Source of the DNA: Phoronis australis
Taxonomy: Eukaryota > Phoronida > Phoronidae
DNA: 64,000 nucleotides
Direction: 5' to 3'
NCBI GenBank assembly: GCA_002633005.1
Contig: NMRA01000269.1
Span: forward strand, 77,070-141,069
In this document: positions 13,101-28,100 of the stretch, piece after piece
Layout: each line of letters opens with the position of its first letter
How positions within the stretch are numbered: the first letter of the stretch is position 1
Made by a program: the position numbers and the translations under genes
Notes under the pieces: generated by a model
Databases searched by the model: none
What the model was told of the DNA's origin: nothing
The model's input: only the letters and a program-made list of their open reading frames with translations

Positions 13101-16100
13101 GGATAGAAAGAAATGTTGCATGGACAAACTGACTGTGGAATATTGAGATCAAGCTAGTGTATAGTATTCAGTCATTAGGAAGCTGGGTAAATGAAATGTT
13201 CTATAAAGCTCTTTGTTGGGATGCGCACCCATCAGTTTTTCCTCTATCTGTAAAAATCAATGATTTCCCACCCTGTATATTTTTGTATAGACTAAAGGTA
13301 CTGTGTCCACTTAAGTTGCTGCGGTGTTTCAGATTGACACGTCTGCCGCAGGCGACGGTCAGGTGAGAGCTGAAGGTCTCGCACCTAGTGGAGCGACAAC
13401 TGAGTTTGCTGTCAGTGGCCAAAACGGAAACTACTCCGCCGCATTTCAACCAGATGAAACAGGTATGTGACAAAAGGCACGTCTTTGTTCGTTCTGCATT
13501 CTGCGTATGCAGAGGGCCATTTATCAGGCTGGTCTTGTGTGTGAGCCGAATGCATGGGTTCAGAAATGAAGGGCCTGTTTTTTTGATAATCTTTAATTTC
13601 TTTCAATTGAGATATATTTTACTTTTTGAGATGGGTATGTACATAATGTTTCTGTACATGTGACAAATGACAACTGCACAATTTGTGCATTGGTGGCCAC
13701 ATTCAGTACACCTTCTTTAAAACCGCTAAAGTGGTATGGAGATCAGATTTGATCTTTTTTGGATATCATTCGAGTTCCCACTTTTACAGTATTATGCTAT
13801 GGGCGAAGTAGAAAGTATTGACTGGTTCTGTGCAGTTAACTTTTGATGATTCCAGAGTTTGCAATTTCGGTTGTTTGAGTTTTGGAATTGTGGCTTCAAA
13901 CTCCATCTTGACAGTGGACATGAAGAAATTTATTAATTTAAAGCTGCACCTAAAGCAAAGAGAAATTATGATAGCATGAAAGCGACATTTACTTGACCCA
14001 CTTTTCGGTGTGTAAGATGCCCAAGTTATCACAGGCGGAATGCAATTTCTCTCATTCTCAGTCATTTTTAGACGTTGCATTTTTTACATGAATCATTTGA
14101 ATATCCTGCTGTACAACAGTATGGTATGACTTGATTGCAAAAAATTTATAAGGAACGCTGTGAAATTCCATTCCCTTAAATGTACGCCCAAGTGACCCGA
14201 GCGAACTGTAGGTGGCCCGGAATATTGTTCAACAAGTACTCTACTGCCATCTAGAAACAAAGCGTAATTTGTTATATCAACAGATACCATCATAAGTGAA
14301 AACAGCGCGTCTTGGGTCCTCTTATCCTGAACTTTTGCATGTGGTTGACCCGCTTCTATTTCGTGCCTGATAAAGAGGTCCTCTAACGACTCAGGATGGT
14401 TGGAAGCTGAGAAGTGTCTTTAATTCTTAAACTTGCTATTACCTACACAGGGGCTCGATTTGACTACCCGCAGGTCGCCGATGTGACCTTAGTTTTTGTT
14501 AGGTGTCCTGGCAAAAATCCTAAGTCTTCGCAAAGTCACCACGCACACATTCGAGCTCACATTTGAAATACTATAACTGGGGAAATGAACAGACGGGAGT
14601 CGGAATTGGTTGTCGAAAAGCGTGTTCGTGACGCATGCACAGGCAAAGTGTCCTGATCGTCTGCCTTTCTGTTAACTGGTGAGACTGTGCAGGATATTGG
14701 GTTGGAGGGCGAAGTTGGCCATTACTGAGTTCGTGGTGAAAAAGTTTGTGTGGGCGATCTCGGGTGTTACTCAGTTTGTCAATTCTTCAATTCAAGACTT
14801 TCCCCCCCTCTCAGTGTTTTGTTGTGCTCATTTGCCATTTGGTGACTTGGGAATTTTGATAGATCACATTTAACAAGTTGGCATTATGCTGAGTGCCGAG
14901 CTCTGCTACATTTGTGTCGTTCCAGTTTATTTAATTGTGGTTGTGAATCTTTTGAGATCCAAACGAATTGTTAGAGGTCAAAGTAGTTGGGTAGCAGCCC
15001 TTTCATGTATTTGCGGTAAATTCTCACCAATTTAGAATGCAATGTCGCGGACAAGTGATATTTTATCTTGTCCACTTTTTGAATTGAATTCTGTTCCACA
15101 GCTGTCAATAGTCATCAGACATTCTGCAAAAACTGTGGGCCCTCACAACAATGTCAGAAAGTCTTGAAATTGACAAAAGGTTTTTCTTTCGCAGCTTTTT
15201 GTCCAAAATTGGTGAGATTTTACCATTGATGAAAAAATTATCATTTTTTTTAACTTTGTACCATTCTAAAATGTTTAACTCATTTGTAATGTTTTTCTAT
15301 GTTGATACATTTTTGTGTAGCACTGTCCAAAGCTAACACTCATTCGGAGCCCAGCTTACATATGGATCGGGCTTCGGTGACTGTTTATTGCGTCTTGTTC
15401 TTTTCTCATTCCTTGCTGTTAATTGTCTGTTTCCAACATTCATATATTTCATCAACCATTCGTGCAGCTCTTGTCAGCAAAAATGATTTGACGGTTCAAA
15501 TCAATGAAAAATGGCACGGGATTGGAGTTAAGCTTCTTGGCTTTCCCTAACTAATATCTGATTTCCTGGCACAAATGCTTCAGAAGGTATTGAGAAATTA
15601 CTTAACCATCATTCGGACAGCCTGGTTAATATTAAAAAAACTTGCATAATTTAGTTGTAACTAGTAATTTGATTAACCGCATTTGTTTAATATGGAATGC
15701 CACTGTGGTTAGTGTGGTTAATTTGGACAAGATTTTAGCTTCCATTTTGAAAGTGAAAAGTTACTAATGCAGGTAAGTGTTTTTATTCCTCTTGCCGTCA
15801 CGGTAATAACAGTGTTCTTACTCTGTAGTGCTTTAGACTTTAATAATATTTGATGTACATAGTGAATATCGGCTTTTAGAAATAGTCATTAGCCTTGTTT
15901 GGTTTATTATTTAAAGTGCCCAAAACCACCATTTAATTCAATGTTTTGCTTTGACAAGTAAGTACATATTCATCAGTCTGATTAAATCTTCCATTTTAGC
16001 ATTTTGCAGCATACCATTGTGTAAAACTTTTTAATCCATTTTCCAAAACACAAGAAAATAGAAAATGTTCCCATTTGCAGATTAAGTTCCCCAACTTAAA

Positions 16101-19100
16101 AAGATCTTCAGTTTGACATGTTGAGTTTCCATACTAGGTAAATACCGTCAAAGCTTCACCTTCCTTTAATCCATCGCAAACCTTTGGAAATAATGAGCGG
16201 TGTTTTGAAAACTTGCCACACTAAACACAATCATGTAAGATCACTATATCCTCGGCCATTGGCTGTTTTTTTGTGTATCATAGGAAAATTGATAACAATT
16301 AAAGGGACATTTCACCACTGTTTAGCTTTCAATGTGAAATCGTAACTTAAGGTTTTTGTTTTATTGCATGACCTGACAAAGCTCACCCTATGTTTTTTGT
16401 TGGAATTGAGCTAGCAACTCAAGTCACAGGCAATGCACAATTTTTGAGTTTGGAATTCAGGGTTGGCTGACCTGAATAAACTCTGAAACATTTTCTTGAG
16501 TCTCTCAGGGTTCTTATGTTTTTGTAAACAGAAGTAGAATCTATCACTGCAAGGACTATAATGAGACTCTCGTTTTATGAGAGTTAAAGGCCTACCAGTA
16601 ATTTGATATTTGTTTTTAGCCAGCTATATATTTAACAAGGTGCATATTTCGTTAATCGCTTATTAAATATTGTCACTCAGTGCTTAGGGGTGCTCTCATT
16701 AAAGTTCTGATGGACAGGCAGGATGTTCGAGATATGAAAATGGTGGATTTGGGCACCGAAACAGCTGAAAGGCATGCTTTTACTTTATAATATTGAAATC
16801 AGTTTTTTCAACCAAGATAATTTATTATTTAAAGAACCTGTACCAGTTGTTTCCACCAGAGTTAAAGCTATCTAAATCTAAAGCCTTGTGCTATAATGAA
16901 TGTTTATAGTTTCCTAATAGTAAGAAGTCAACAGTCACAGAAGATGTTTTCTTGTGTGTGATGATTACTTGTTCATTTATTCATTTATAAGCAGGTATTG
17001 CTCACCACTTTGCTTTCGGCATTTTAATATTAAAGCTGACTCAGTAAGGCCAGTCTTCAAAATATCTTTGTTTGCCCTTACCCGACCGTACTTTTAACAT
17101 CTGGGTAGGTAAGTAAGCAAAAAAAATTTATAACTTCGTAGATCAATTTTGCTACTATTTCTCAACCAATGAGCCCTGCCTACTTCAAGAGTATTGAGAA
17201 ATTAACAAGTCACGTTTGAGATTTTTTGAAGGATTTTCCCCCATTTTTTGTAACAAAACAAACAACTTGTTGGTAAGGACTTATTCCTGGGCTGTGTCAT
17301 CAATCAAGCAAAAGTGCGAAATTGATTGCAGCACGTTATGCAAAGTTATAAATAAAAAGTAAGAGGAATTTTAAGAATAAAATTTACTGATTTAACGGGT
17401 TTCTACTGGGTCGTTTTGCGTAAGGGCAAGCAAACTTAATTTTTGTTTAGGCCTCATCTGCTCATTCTGTTAAACAAGTAATATTTTGGTGTGTCCATTT
17501 TACCTATGCAAGCAAATTATCTCTGCTTATAACTCACTAACGTGTATTTTCTCTCATGATTTATTCAAACCTCTGTCAACTAATCACAATTAGTTATGTT
17601 TCTCTAGCGGAAACTATTGAGCAATAGCACCTTGCCATCTTTTCCCCTGTAACTGAGTGTTTTTCGTTTACTAACAAGTTGTGTCAGTGTTTAGTGTCTA
17701 GACATTTTACTTTACCGATCAATCCCTGTATATTGATAAATTGTTCACGCGTTCGTCTCGAATTCACTAGGACTGTGGAAAGTCTCCATGTTGTACGACA
17801 ACGAACATGTGCAAGGTAGTCCTTTCTCAGTGAACGTGTTTGATCCAGCCGCGGTCTCCATTTCTGGCCTTGACACAGGGTCTGCAGGACAACAAGTCTC
17901 ATTGACAGGTGGTCATTTTTGAACTTCATAGTTGTAGTGGACTGGGCTTGATTTTGTGCTATAGTTTAATATTGACGCATCACTGGGTACTTGTATTTAC
18001 ACCCTGATGAGTTGCACCTAATAAATGCTGTACAATTTTAAAGGTCTATGCCATACTTACCTTCAGACAGTGTTTCTGAGAAATTGTTGAAATTTAAAAC
18101 AATGATAGAAATTTTTGAAAAATTATAGAAGGCCATTTTGGAAATTATTTTTATCTGAAATGGACCCATTTTGGAATTTTTTATCCGAAATTAATGCAAT
18201 TTTACCATAAGACATTCTGATTAATAGGTATTATTGCTCGATTTTTGCTTTAACATGTCCTTGTGTTTAATTGTTTGGACTAGTTTATTGGTTTAATTAG
18301 TCAACCGTAACAAAACACTTAAAGAATAACGTGTTATCGGTAGTAAAAAATGTTGTTACAGCTGATTGTTCTTCTGCTGGTGTGGGTGAACTGACCAGTG
18401 ATGTGACCCACAATGGGGCCATTGTGCCATCAACAGTCTCCAGCCTGGGGTCAGACAAATACAGTATTGTTTTCACGCCATCTAGTGGCGGCGAGTACAA
18501 GATTGACACCAAATACAATGGATATGCCGTGAAAGGTAAGGCATAATTGTTTCGGTATTCGCAACTGCAAGATTTTTGTTCAGAAATTGTATATTTTATT
18601 CAGTATTCCATGCCCCATCGTTTCTTCTTCATAGTGAATAACAATGTTAAGCTCTAAAATCTTTCTTTAGTTATTCGTGTTTTGTTATTGTTTATTTTAC
18701 GTGCCTTTGCTATGAGGTGGCATAATTTAAAAAACACTCCTCTGATTTCTCAAGTTATCAAGTTGTGTAAGACCAAGAAAATAGTTCACTCTAAGACTGT
18801 TGTACCTAAAAGGAGCTCCAGATCTGTTGCAAGGCCAATGTGTTTTCATGTTTGTAATATGCTTATATTTTTAATAGAATAAAATACTGAATATATGTGC
18901 TCTAACACTAAATTGACAAATTTCAAATAGTCTTTTGCAGTTATGTGATATGCAAACCCATAGCCTTTTTTGTCAGTCTGATATTGTTAAATGAAAGAGG
19001 AAGTTTTTATTGCAAATAGAACCTCCAGATTCAAATGAAAGTTAGGTTTAAACACCTTGAGAGTACTGTGGTATCAACTGATGAAAGGAAGGGTAAATCG

Positions 19101-22100
19101 CTTGACCTAATAATTTTAGATTTGCTAAGTGAGGTCAGAACAGGAGGATCACTTAAGTTGCGAAAATGTCATCTTGTACTGGTCAAGATTTGTCAAATGA
19201 ATAGACAAGTATTGAAGTAATGAACAGTCATAATATGTTTTGCTCTCAACTCAAATGAATCTGAATTGCAGGTCATTGGTAGAACATTTGCAGGGTCAGT
19301 AGAAAATAATACGCATTTATATTCCAGGCAGAACAGGAGCATTAATTTTTCAACTTGGATTAAACCATTGAGGAGCACAAGATCACAGGCCCGTTCCAAG
19401 AAACTGACTTAAGTTCATTTTTGACTGAAGTCTAAAATTTGTCTCAAATTCCAAACTTAGAAACTTCTACATCTGATTAGATAGTCAAAATTTAGACAAA
19501 ACGTAAGTCAAAAACTTAAAGTCGAACATAAGATCTCTTTTTTGAAATGATCTTGAGACAGGTCTATGACTTATCTTAAAATTCATTGAAAGTTAAGATC
19601 TGTCTTGGCTAAGTCAGTTTTCTTGGAAGGGCGTCCACATCTCCAGCTAGCATCGAACCTTTTCATTTTGTCAATTTATAATAATTTACAGGAGTCTTTA
19701 TAATTTCTCAAAACTATGGGCACAAGGGTGTGTTGAGTTAAGTGAATATTTCCCTTACTCTAAATTTGCCAAATGTTATTATTTCCATAATACCCTGGTA
19801 CTTCCAGTTATTCATGGATTAGACTTCAAAGGGGACAACACTGGGTATACCAAACTGCAGGGTGTTCATACGAGTTGACATGACAAAAAAGATTTATAAT
19901 TTTTCTATGCATGAAACTCACATGACCTACATTTTTATTCTTTTGTAGACTCACCTCATATCATGACTATTGAAGACTCGACATTCGTGACAGCTACAGG
20001 GCCTGGCCTTGGACTGATTTCAGCCAATCGTGAGACTTCTTTTGATATTAATGGTGCGGGAAATAGTGAGGTCAAGGTGGAGGTCAAGGGTAAGTCTCAC
20101 TTAACCATAAAGTCTGACGCAATTTTTTACAGCGTGATTTTACAGGTTGTTTCTCAAAATGTGACTTTAGAATATTAGTGGTTCGGGAATTGCTATGTTG
20201 GCTTGTAATTTGGAGTAGTTGTTGTAACTAATGCTTTTGCTAATTGTAATTGTAGAGGATGAGAGGTATTTTTGGGCCTCAGTGACTGTTTCTTTTGCAT
20301 TATGAAAATTCATTGTATTTTTAAAACTTTCTATCTCTCTCTCCCTCTCCCTCTCCCTCTCCCTCTCCNNNNNNNNNNNNNNNNNNNNNNNNNNNNNNNN
20401 NNNNNNNNNNNNNNNNNNNNNNNNNNNNNNNNNNNNNNNNNNNNNNNNNNNNNNNNNNNNNNNNNNNNCTCTCCCTCTCCCTCTCCCTCTCCCTCTCTCT
20501 CTCTCTCTCTCGCTGATTCAGACAACTCGTAGCTTTATACCATCTAACCTTATTAGAGGAATGTTTCTTGTTTCTGTGGATTTTATTTGGAGTCATATCT
20601 TCAGGTTGAGAGTTGTAAGTAACAGTAACGTCCTATTGGCACATTAGAAAATAAGTGCATAGTTCTTTTATTAGCCGATTTCTAAATTTTAAATGTTCAC
20701 CCTGAATGTAAGATTTCAGCATGGTGAAAAATGTAATCGCTCTGCTGCAGAAGCAGAAATTACAGTACAAGCCAAAAGTGTTCAGACAAAATGAGCGGGA
20801 ACTCCCCGTCTAGACGGCCGGGCAGACGCCGAATTTACCATCACAGTAGTCTTCCCTCATGACTAAGATTGAAGAGGAATTGATAGGAAAGTCAGTAAAG
20901 TGGCTAACCCTTTCTATATTTAGAATTTTGTCACCGGAATAGTTGTTAACATTGTTTTGACACAATTAGTTGTCATGACGGGAAACGGTGTAATTGTGTC
21001 TGATTACTTTTGTCTTGTACTGTAAATGCCTTTGGTGGCAGGAAGTTAGAATTTTCAATGCATGTTGTTGTGGAGATGGGTTCGAAGCTACCTTGCACGC
21101 ACCCAGCCTTTATATGGGGGGGGCTCGAATTTCAGACGATATGGACCTTTTTGTTAAATGACAAAAAAGCGGGAGAACTAAAAAAATATGGCGTACCACC
21201 TTCAGAGCTGTGAATTGTGTGTTTGTGCCTTTTTGGTGGACTTTTGTCTCGTTTTCCTGGACTTTTTGTTTCTCTAAGGTGGACCTTTTTGCCCACTTCA
21301 CTAAATGGGGGAGCTCATTTATTTTGAGTCCCCCATTAGCCCCCCTGGGTGCCTGCATGGCTATTATGTGCTTTCAAGCACTTTACTTGCCTCCCCTCCC
21401 TCCATCCCTGCCTCACTCCCTCCCTCCCTCCGTCCGTCCCCGTGGGCCAGAATGACCGATACACCTCATTGTACAATCAACAGTGAAGGAGGTGCTTCCA
21501 ACTTTGGGTTGAAGTTGTATGACTCCAAATAAGACACTAACTCTGGCGTAGGAATCGCTAACTTGCCTCTTGAAAGGAAACTTGTCAATCAAAGTGCAAC
21601 TGTTGCCTTGGCTTTAATGAAATTTTACATACACATTGGTTTATGTTTGAAAAAGCCAGTTTTCACTGGGTTTTGTGTGTTTTAGTGCTGTGATTGACAA
21701 ATGTTTCCTTTATGCACACTAAATTTCATTTGAACATAACTTTTCTCCATTGGGATTTCAAGCAGTTTTGTATGACCAAGTTAGTGTGAAATTGTGCGAG
21801 TAGCATGAGGTTGTATCAGCAATTTTTTTTCTGTGGGTGTGTTTGTCTCTGTGTATGTTGAGGTTCTGTGATTGTATGGGGAGTGGTTTGGACTGCTGAT
21901 TGGCTCTCACCATGGCTAAGGTTCAAAAGCTGTGTTCACCGACTGATGGGCTTTTAAGTTGTTGAACAAATTGTCTCCTTGCTCAGCCTGAACTCAAGTG
22001 CTTCAGTCTTGAGCGAATATTGGCCTATACAAAGGCCCTCACGGGAAATGGTGCTGATCAGAACTCTAATGACGCTGTCATTGTTAAAAATAAATAAAGA

Positions 22101-25100
22101 GGTGATGAGAAAAATCCAATGGAATGGAAACTTTGTTGTGTTCTTTGCCCATATTAGCTCAAATGTGTCATATGTGTTACGGTAAAATTGTATCAATGTC
22201 TGAGTTCATGTTTTCCTCATCTTTCGGTTTCGGTTAAAAATGTCACAAAATGAAACTGGACATTTTGACGGAAATAATGTTAATAGTGTTTATTTTGATG
22301 AAACAGAAGCCTCGGTCCATACTGCATGGCATTTGGGAAGCAATTTCTAAATTATTTCACAAATAAAAATGTTACTGATATCAGAATTTCCATAGTCACA
22401 ACCATCACTTGTTATTGTAAACAGATTTGTTAGTGCCAAAACTCTGCCTTTATTTTTAAGAATTACAATTCCACAATCCAAAGATATGTAAAATATTTGC
22501 TGTTAACAGTTGGGAAGACTACAATAATTATCTTGGCTTGTTTTTCCGTTGTTTTATTTGCGTTTGCGAACGTTGTCAATTGACCAGAATTTTGGTCAAC
22601 CTTGGAAATATGTTGTTGACTCGGAGGACTACAAAAAACATCTGCCGTGTTTTTTCCGTTATTTTGTTTGCGTTCGCGAATGATGCCGATTTGACAAGAA
22701 TTTTGGTGATCCTTGGAAATATGTTCAATTTGTTGACATGAGATAGAACTGCAGAAGAAGAGTGGGAGGCCAACTTGAAAGAAATGAAGGTTAGTATCAT
22801 CTTGACTGCCTGTATATTGTCTGCTTATAGTAACTGGCCAGTTTGGCATTACCAACTATCTTGGATTTTAAGTGTTCCACGAGAATACTTGCTCTTAAAC
22901 TTCATGATCCTCACAAACCCTTTTACATACACAGAAATAGTGCTCAGACATCTTTTCTCTAAATGTTACCATCTTTTTGTTAAAAAACTGTTTTCATGGA
23001 GAGTGGCATATAACTTTGTGACAAATTTGGTAAATTCTGTTTTTATGCTAGTTATTTGCTAAAACATGCCTGGAATCTTCCTTAAGGGCCACTCTGCTGT
23101 CAAAAACAAAAACAACACCATTAATACTTGCAAAATTGATGTTGTTATTTTTTGGCAAGATCTCCAGCTAAAAAGTTTTCACATATAATCCCAGGCATGC
23201 TTTTAAAGCTAACAGACTGTTTTTGGTTGGAGCTTCTTTAAAGTTAAGTTTGTGCGAAAAAAATGTCATGTTTGTAGTAATGACTAAGATCCACGTAAAA
23301 AAGCTCAGCTAAGCTGAACATCAGACGTTATTTTCAAGCACACAATAGGATTCTGTCATTGTTGTTATTCCATGTAACTGAAGTATGGGAGATTGGATTC
23401 ACAGTAGTAATGTGCAGTGCTTGCCTAGTGCTAATGTGGTCACATGACACAGAGTGACAAGAGGTCACAAGCACTAAAATGTTAACACTGTTCAACCACA
23501 GAGTGTTCTGGTATATACTCAGCTGATCTTATTAGTGTTTACCTGATTTATTGATTTCAAGCCCTGAGCAGTGGATTAGACGAATTATCTAGTCATATTC
23601 AATTGCTTGATCATGTTTTGTCTGATAGGGAATAGAGGTGTCAATCTTAAGTCTTACTGTCAATGTTGACTATATCTACTCTTATGACTTGAGGGCACCC
23701 TCACTGTCATTTGTCTCCCTCCAGTAGTTTTCCTTTTCTTTGATTGTGCACCTAGCCTCATAATGAAAGTAAGTCCTGTAACTTGGCCATTTTCAACTGC
23801 GCCCCATAACAAAGTGGAACAAGCAACACTATTGCTTTCATTGAGGAATTCAGTCTCAACCCTGGCCCTGTCAAATAATACAAACTTGAATGTGCATAAA
23901 CTATTGGGGCTTGCCTGATCTTTTGTGACCAGTCTAACCTGGGGAACCTATCGCTTATACATGGAGGGCGTGGGTCGTAAGTACAAGGAACAGGTTTACG
24001 TTTTAAAAACTTCTGCTTTTGTGTCACGCTGGATGATTTACCATAGATACGCCCCTGCAGGATGTTGTGCTTCAAGTTGATTGATTGATTTTAAAAATTT
24101 TGAATTTGTAATTTAACCATCTTGGCTTGGTCAGGTGTTGGAAACCTGAAGGTATCTCAGTTATTGCCAGTAACACGTTATGCCTTATGTGGATAATTTT
24201 GGTGTAGAATATCCCATACCTTCTGGTAGGTACATTTGTGTAATGGATATAGTGTACAAAACCAAATAAAATATGTTTGAACTGGACAATAGAGCTGGCA
24301 GCTAGACTTTTAAGTGGCTGCTTGTATAGGTGTGGCAATGCAGTGTTTTCATTAAGCCCAGGTTTTAGTTTCGTTGACTGGACCACTGTGTTGTGGAAAA
24401 TTATGTGACCTGTTCAGTTTCTTGTTCACTTTCTTGTTAATTCAAGTTAAAAGTTATAGGTGACTGATTAATGTATACACACCTCCGAGTCCCACAGCGT
24501 GCACTCCTCAACTTGATTCATTGTGTTTGCAGAATTACATGCATCCTTTTAATGCCCAAAGTTTCTAGATGATGGAGCCTAACTTGCCATGTCTGCGTTA
24601 TATATATCTTTATTGTCATTGTCAACATCCTCAAGGTGGCTTTTTAGGCACTGCATGTGTTAACTTGGATTTAGGCTGTATGTGCTCTGTTGTGTATTCC
24701 GCAGTGGGTCTCAAAAAGTGTCTCATTACGATGAAATCAGTCTAGAAACTTAATTGTACCATTTGTATACTGGTTTCAGGTTATATTCCAACTTTTCTCA
24801 TTAGAGTTTTCTTGTCAGATTTGGAATTAGAGTTTTAACCTTGATATTTTGTTTGCTTGCAAGATGGGGTATGAAAATTTGCAACAACTGGGGAAGAATG
24901 TTAAGTTGTTCTCTTATTGGGGTGATTATCCCTCTGCTTGTGGGTTTCATACCAAGGTTGGTGCCAGACAGTACTGGTCAGAGATAATATTGTGAGGATT
25001 GCATAACTTGCCTCAGGCAACCTGTCTGTTCCTTTACCAGGAGCATACAAAACTGCAGGGTTTATCACTTAGCATGGTGCTTAAAGCCCAACACAGAACA

Positions 25101-28100
25101 ATAATTGTTTTGGTTCATGTTTTGGTGTGGAACCCACCACACAGTGTGTTATGATCCTTTATACAGGGAGTTAGTGTTGCAAATACACAGTCCATTGACT
25201 GAAGTAACAGGTAATTATTGAGCACTGCTTGCAATTTTATAAAGCATTGTCCTCTATACTTCATATGATTTCATTTTGTCAAAAACAGATAGAAGACACT
25301 TGGACTTCTTTTTAACTTGGCACAATACAGCAGTCATCATAGCAATACTAGATTTGACATGATTGAAACAGTGAAGTGTCAAATCCTAGAGGGGGGAGTG
25401 TTATGTAGGTTTGCTTGCACTGTAATTGTCCAGATTAATGCTCACCAGTCACTTAAATTGGGAAATTCAAATGTCAGGGAGTGGGTGTTAAGTGGAGCAT
25501 TGATATTGAAGAGCAGGGGATGCCTTCACCGTTTTTTTTTTTTGCTTGCAAGTATAATGATATTAAAATGCGGGTGAGCCAAAAGAACTACTTCACTTCT
25601 GGTAAAAGTGGGTATTTTACCATTGGTGTAGAGGGAGGTGCGCAAGAGTGATTGTAAGGAAAGTGAGTTGCATACCTTAGGAGGTAAAATTTTTGTGAGA
25701 TGTTCACAAAGACACTGGTGCTTTTAAGGAAGTCTCGGTCATATGAATTGGGGGTGAACATTATGGTGGGTATGGGCATTTGATAGTGAAAATTTGAGGA
25801 GTGGGCATTAAATGTTAACTTGGAGGAATATGGTAATTGAACATATTTGACAATGCCACAATTTATTGTCAGTGTGTTATTCCTTCCAGTTTTCTGTTTT
25901 ATGTTAAAAACTAGGCATTTCAAAATATATGTTAAAAACCATAGTTTAAGCTCAATAATGAGCAACATAGTCTCTATGTGAGGATCTAACTTTTGTGAAT
26001 GCAAGTTTGTAATCTTTACAAAATTATTACACTTACTGTTTTATTTTCTTGGATTTAGCGTACTGTTAAATTTCAGACTATTAGTAAATTTTGGGTGGCA
26101 CTAATATGTGATAAAGGCATGTCTAAAAAATTACCATAACATGTCAAAGTTTTGTGCTTAAAAATATCCAGAAAGGAAATTTGATGCCTTCTTTGTTATA
26201 GTAGTTGCTGATGTTTTTAAAACTCTCTCATTATGTTACAGGTGAGAACCACATTCATGTGCGCTATGGTGGTAAGCAGATCACCGGGACACGATTTCCT
26301 TCGTACCCGGTTGACCCAGCCTCACTTCAGGCGACAAGTCTTTCACCAAAGGTTGCATTTGGAAAGCAAGTTGAGTTTGAAAGTAAGTATTAAAACATAC
26401 TTTTCTTTATGACCTGCAAATTGTGTTTTAATGATAAAAGTTAAGATTTTCAATTTTTCTTTTAACATTGCTCAACATTCCCCTGGTCTGAATTGAAAAT
26501 CCCTGCAATGTAGAAAATTGAATCAGTTACTGGACTTACAAGTTGAGTTGGCTACCTTGCGTTCTCCTCCCGAACGATTTAACATGGTGTATTTAATGTC
26601 ACAATGCTGGAGGAGGCCATGGAAAAGAAAAGAATTTTGAGTTTGTTTTCCCCATTTTTTTACACACACTTCTTTTTTAACACATTGCTTACCTGTTGAT
26701 TAATAACAAGTTATCCTATTTCTAATTTCCAGTCGATGCGTCTAAAGCAGGAACAGGAAATCTTGAGATTTTGATAAACAATGGGGCCATCCCATGCAGT
26801 GTGGAGAACCGTGGCAACAGATGCTTTAAGGCCTCCTTCTTGCCCAGAGAAGCCATACCTCACGTTATTGATATGAAGTTCAGTGGCGAGGTTATACCTG
26901 GTATGTAGTAGCTATCTGTCATTCAGTTACTGTGTTTAGTAAGAGTGGCATTAAAACTTCTGTCAATATGTTGAATGTTCGTGTCAACAAATAACACAAA
27001 GAACTATTACCTACCAGGCTTCTAACAATGATGGAAAACCCAAAGGAATTACTTTGATTTTAAGTTTGTTTTTTTATGTAATTCAAAACCTAAAATCAAC
27101 CAGCTATTCAGGAGGATTCTGTATTTTAAGTAAAACACGCCTTGTTTATGTCTTCTGAAGTTTTCATTTTCGGTTCATGTTGAGATCATTTATCTGCCTA
27201 GAAAGTATGACAAAGACGTTTGAGGCCATGGTATCTCTGATCATGCAGGTTAACTGAAGTTTATGCATTATCATTTTGCAGGTAGTCCTTGGTCTGTGGA
27301 CATCTATGACATGAGTGTTATCCAATGTTCTGGGGCTTTGCTGCAGTCAACTCCTATTGGCCAGCTGTCTCAGTTCAGAGTAACAACTGGTACCAATGTA
27401 GCAGTGTCATCTGAACTAGTCACTACCATTACTGGTGAGTAAGACGGTACACATTAGTTCAGGTCATGCTACTAAAGATCTTCAAGTCATTCAAAATATT
27501 TTTGTTTAGACTGTATGATTTGGAACAATGGTTTGGTATCTTTTGGAACAATGGTTTGGTATCTTTTGATAGCTTTGTACATTTTTAGACATTCATTAAA
27601 TTTTGTATTTAAAGTGGCAATGAACCGGTGTTTCAATATAGAAACGTGTGTTTTGTTGTAGTCCTCTGGTACTGTCTTATTCCGTTCTCAGATGAAAAGT
27701 GATTTAAGTCTTGTAAAAACTAAAAATTTTCCACTGCTTGAGTTCGTGCTCTGCAAATAAAGTGACACACATGACAAGTCCAGCAGTAGTCAGCTGCCAC
27801 TTCTTTCCAAGTCCAAAAATTGCTCCTATTTTTACTAAAGGAACAATTTAAGACCAATTTCATATGGGTCAGTGGTCTGCATTAAAACTGTGTATTTCCA
27901 ATAAAAATGGGATGACTGTTTTGAAATTGACCTATCCCAGGATTTTGAGCAACGGATTAACTGACCATTTAGAACAAATCATTACATACCTTCGTTTCCA
28001 AGCCACTATTTTACCCTACAAACAACACGTTGCCAGGTAAAACTTATTGTTTGTTAGTCCATATTACGCAAGGAGGCGGAGCTTGCGATAGGTCAATTGG

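Larger units (their letters stand above)
20090..26241. other. Longest intron, 6.1 kb, with assembly gap and a probably missing exon
   Basis: Holds a CTCTCC repeat with 100 N, a Tc1-like MITE (20763-21022), a CCCT-rich tract (about 21390-21438) and a 110-bp tandem duplication. By the exon pattern elsewhere it should contain an exon of about 84 bp for the second part of R4; I scanned every AG acceptor I could find for a phase-1 open stretch reading PSG...YTP and found none. Confidence 0.6.

Noticed and set aside
20334-20525. Open frames across the CTCTCC repeat
   Set aside because: They run through the N gap and simple repeat; artefacts.
22753-22789. Possible small exon between ctgcag and gttagt
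   Set aside because: Reads EEEWEANLKEMK, has no filamin similarity and does not supply the missing part of R4.
22463-22855. 130-codon minus-strand open frame
   Set aside because: Its internal repetition is explained by the 110-bp tandem duplication; no protein family recognised.
23723-23768. Possible small exon with acceptor ccctccag and donor gtaagt
   Set aside because: Tested as the missing R4 exon; it is too short and reads a hydrophobic string unlike the PSG...YTP segment.
25588-26004. 138-codon minus-strand open frame
   Set aside because: No domain, biased composition, lies in an intron without supporting signals.
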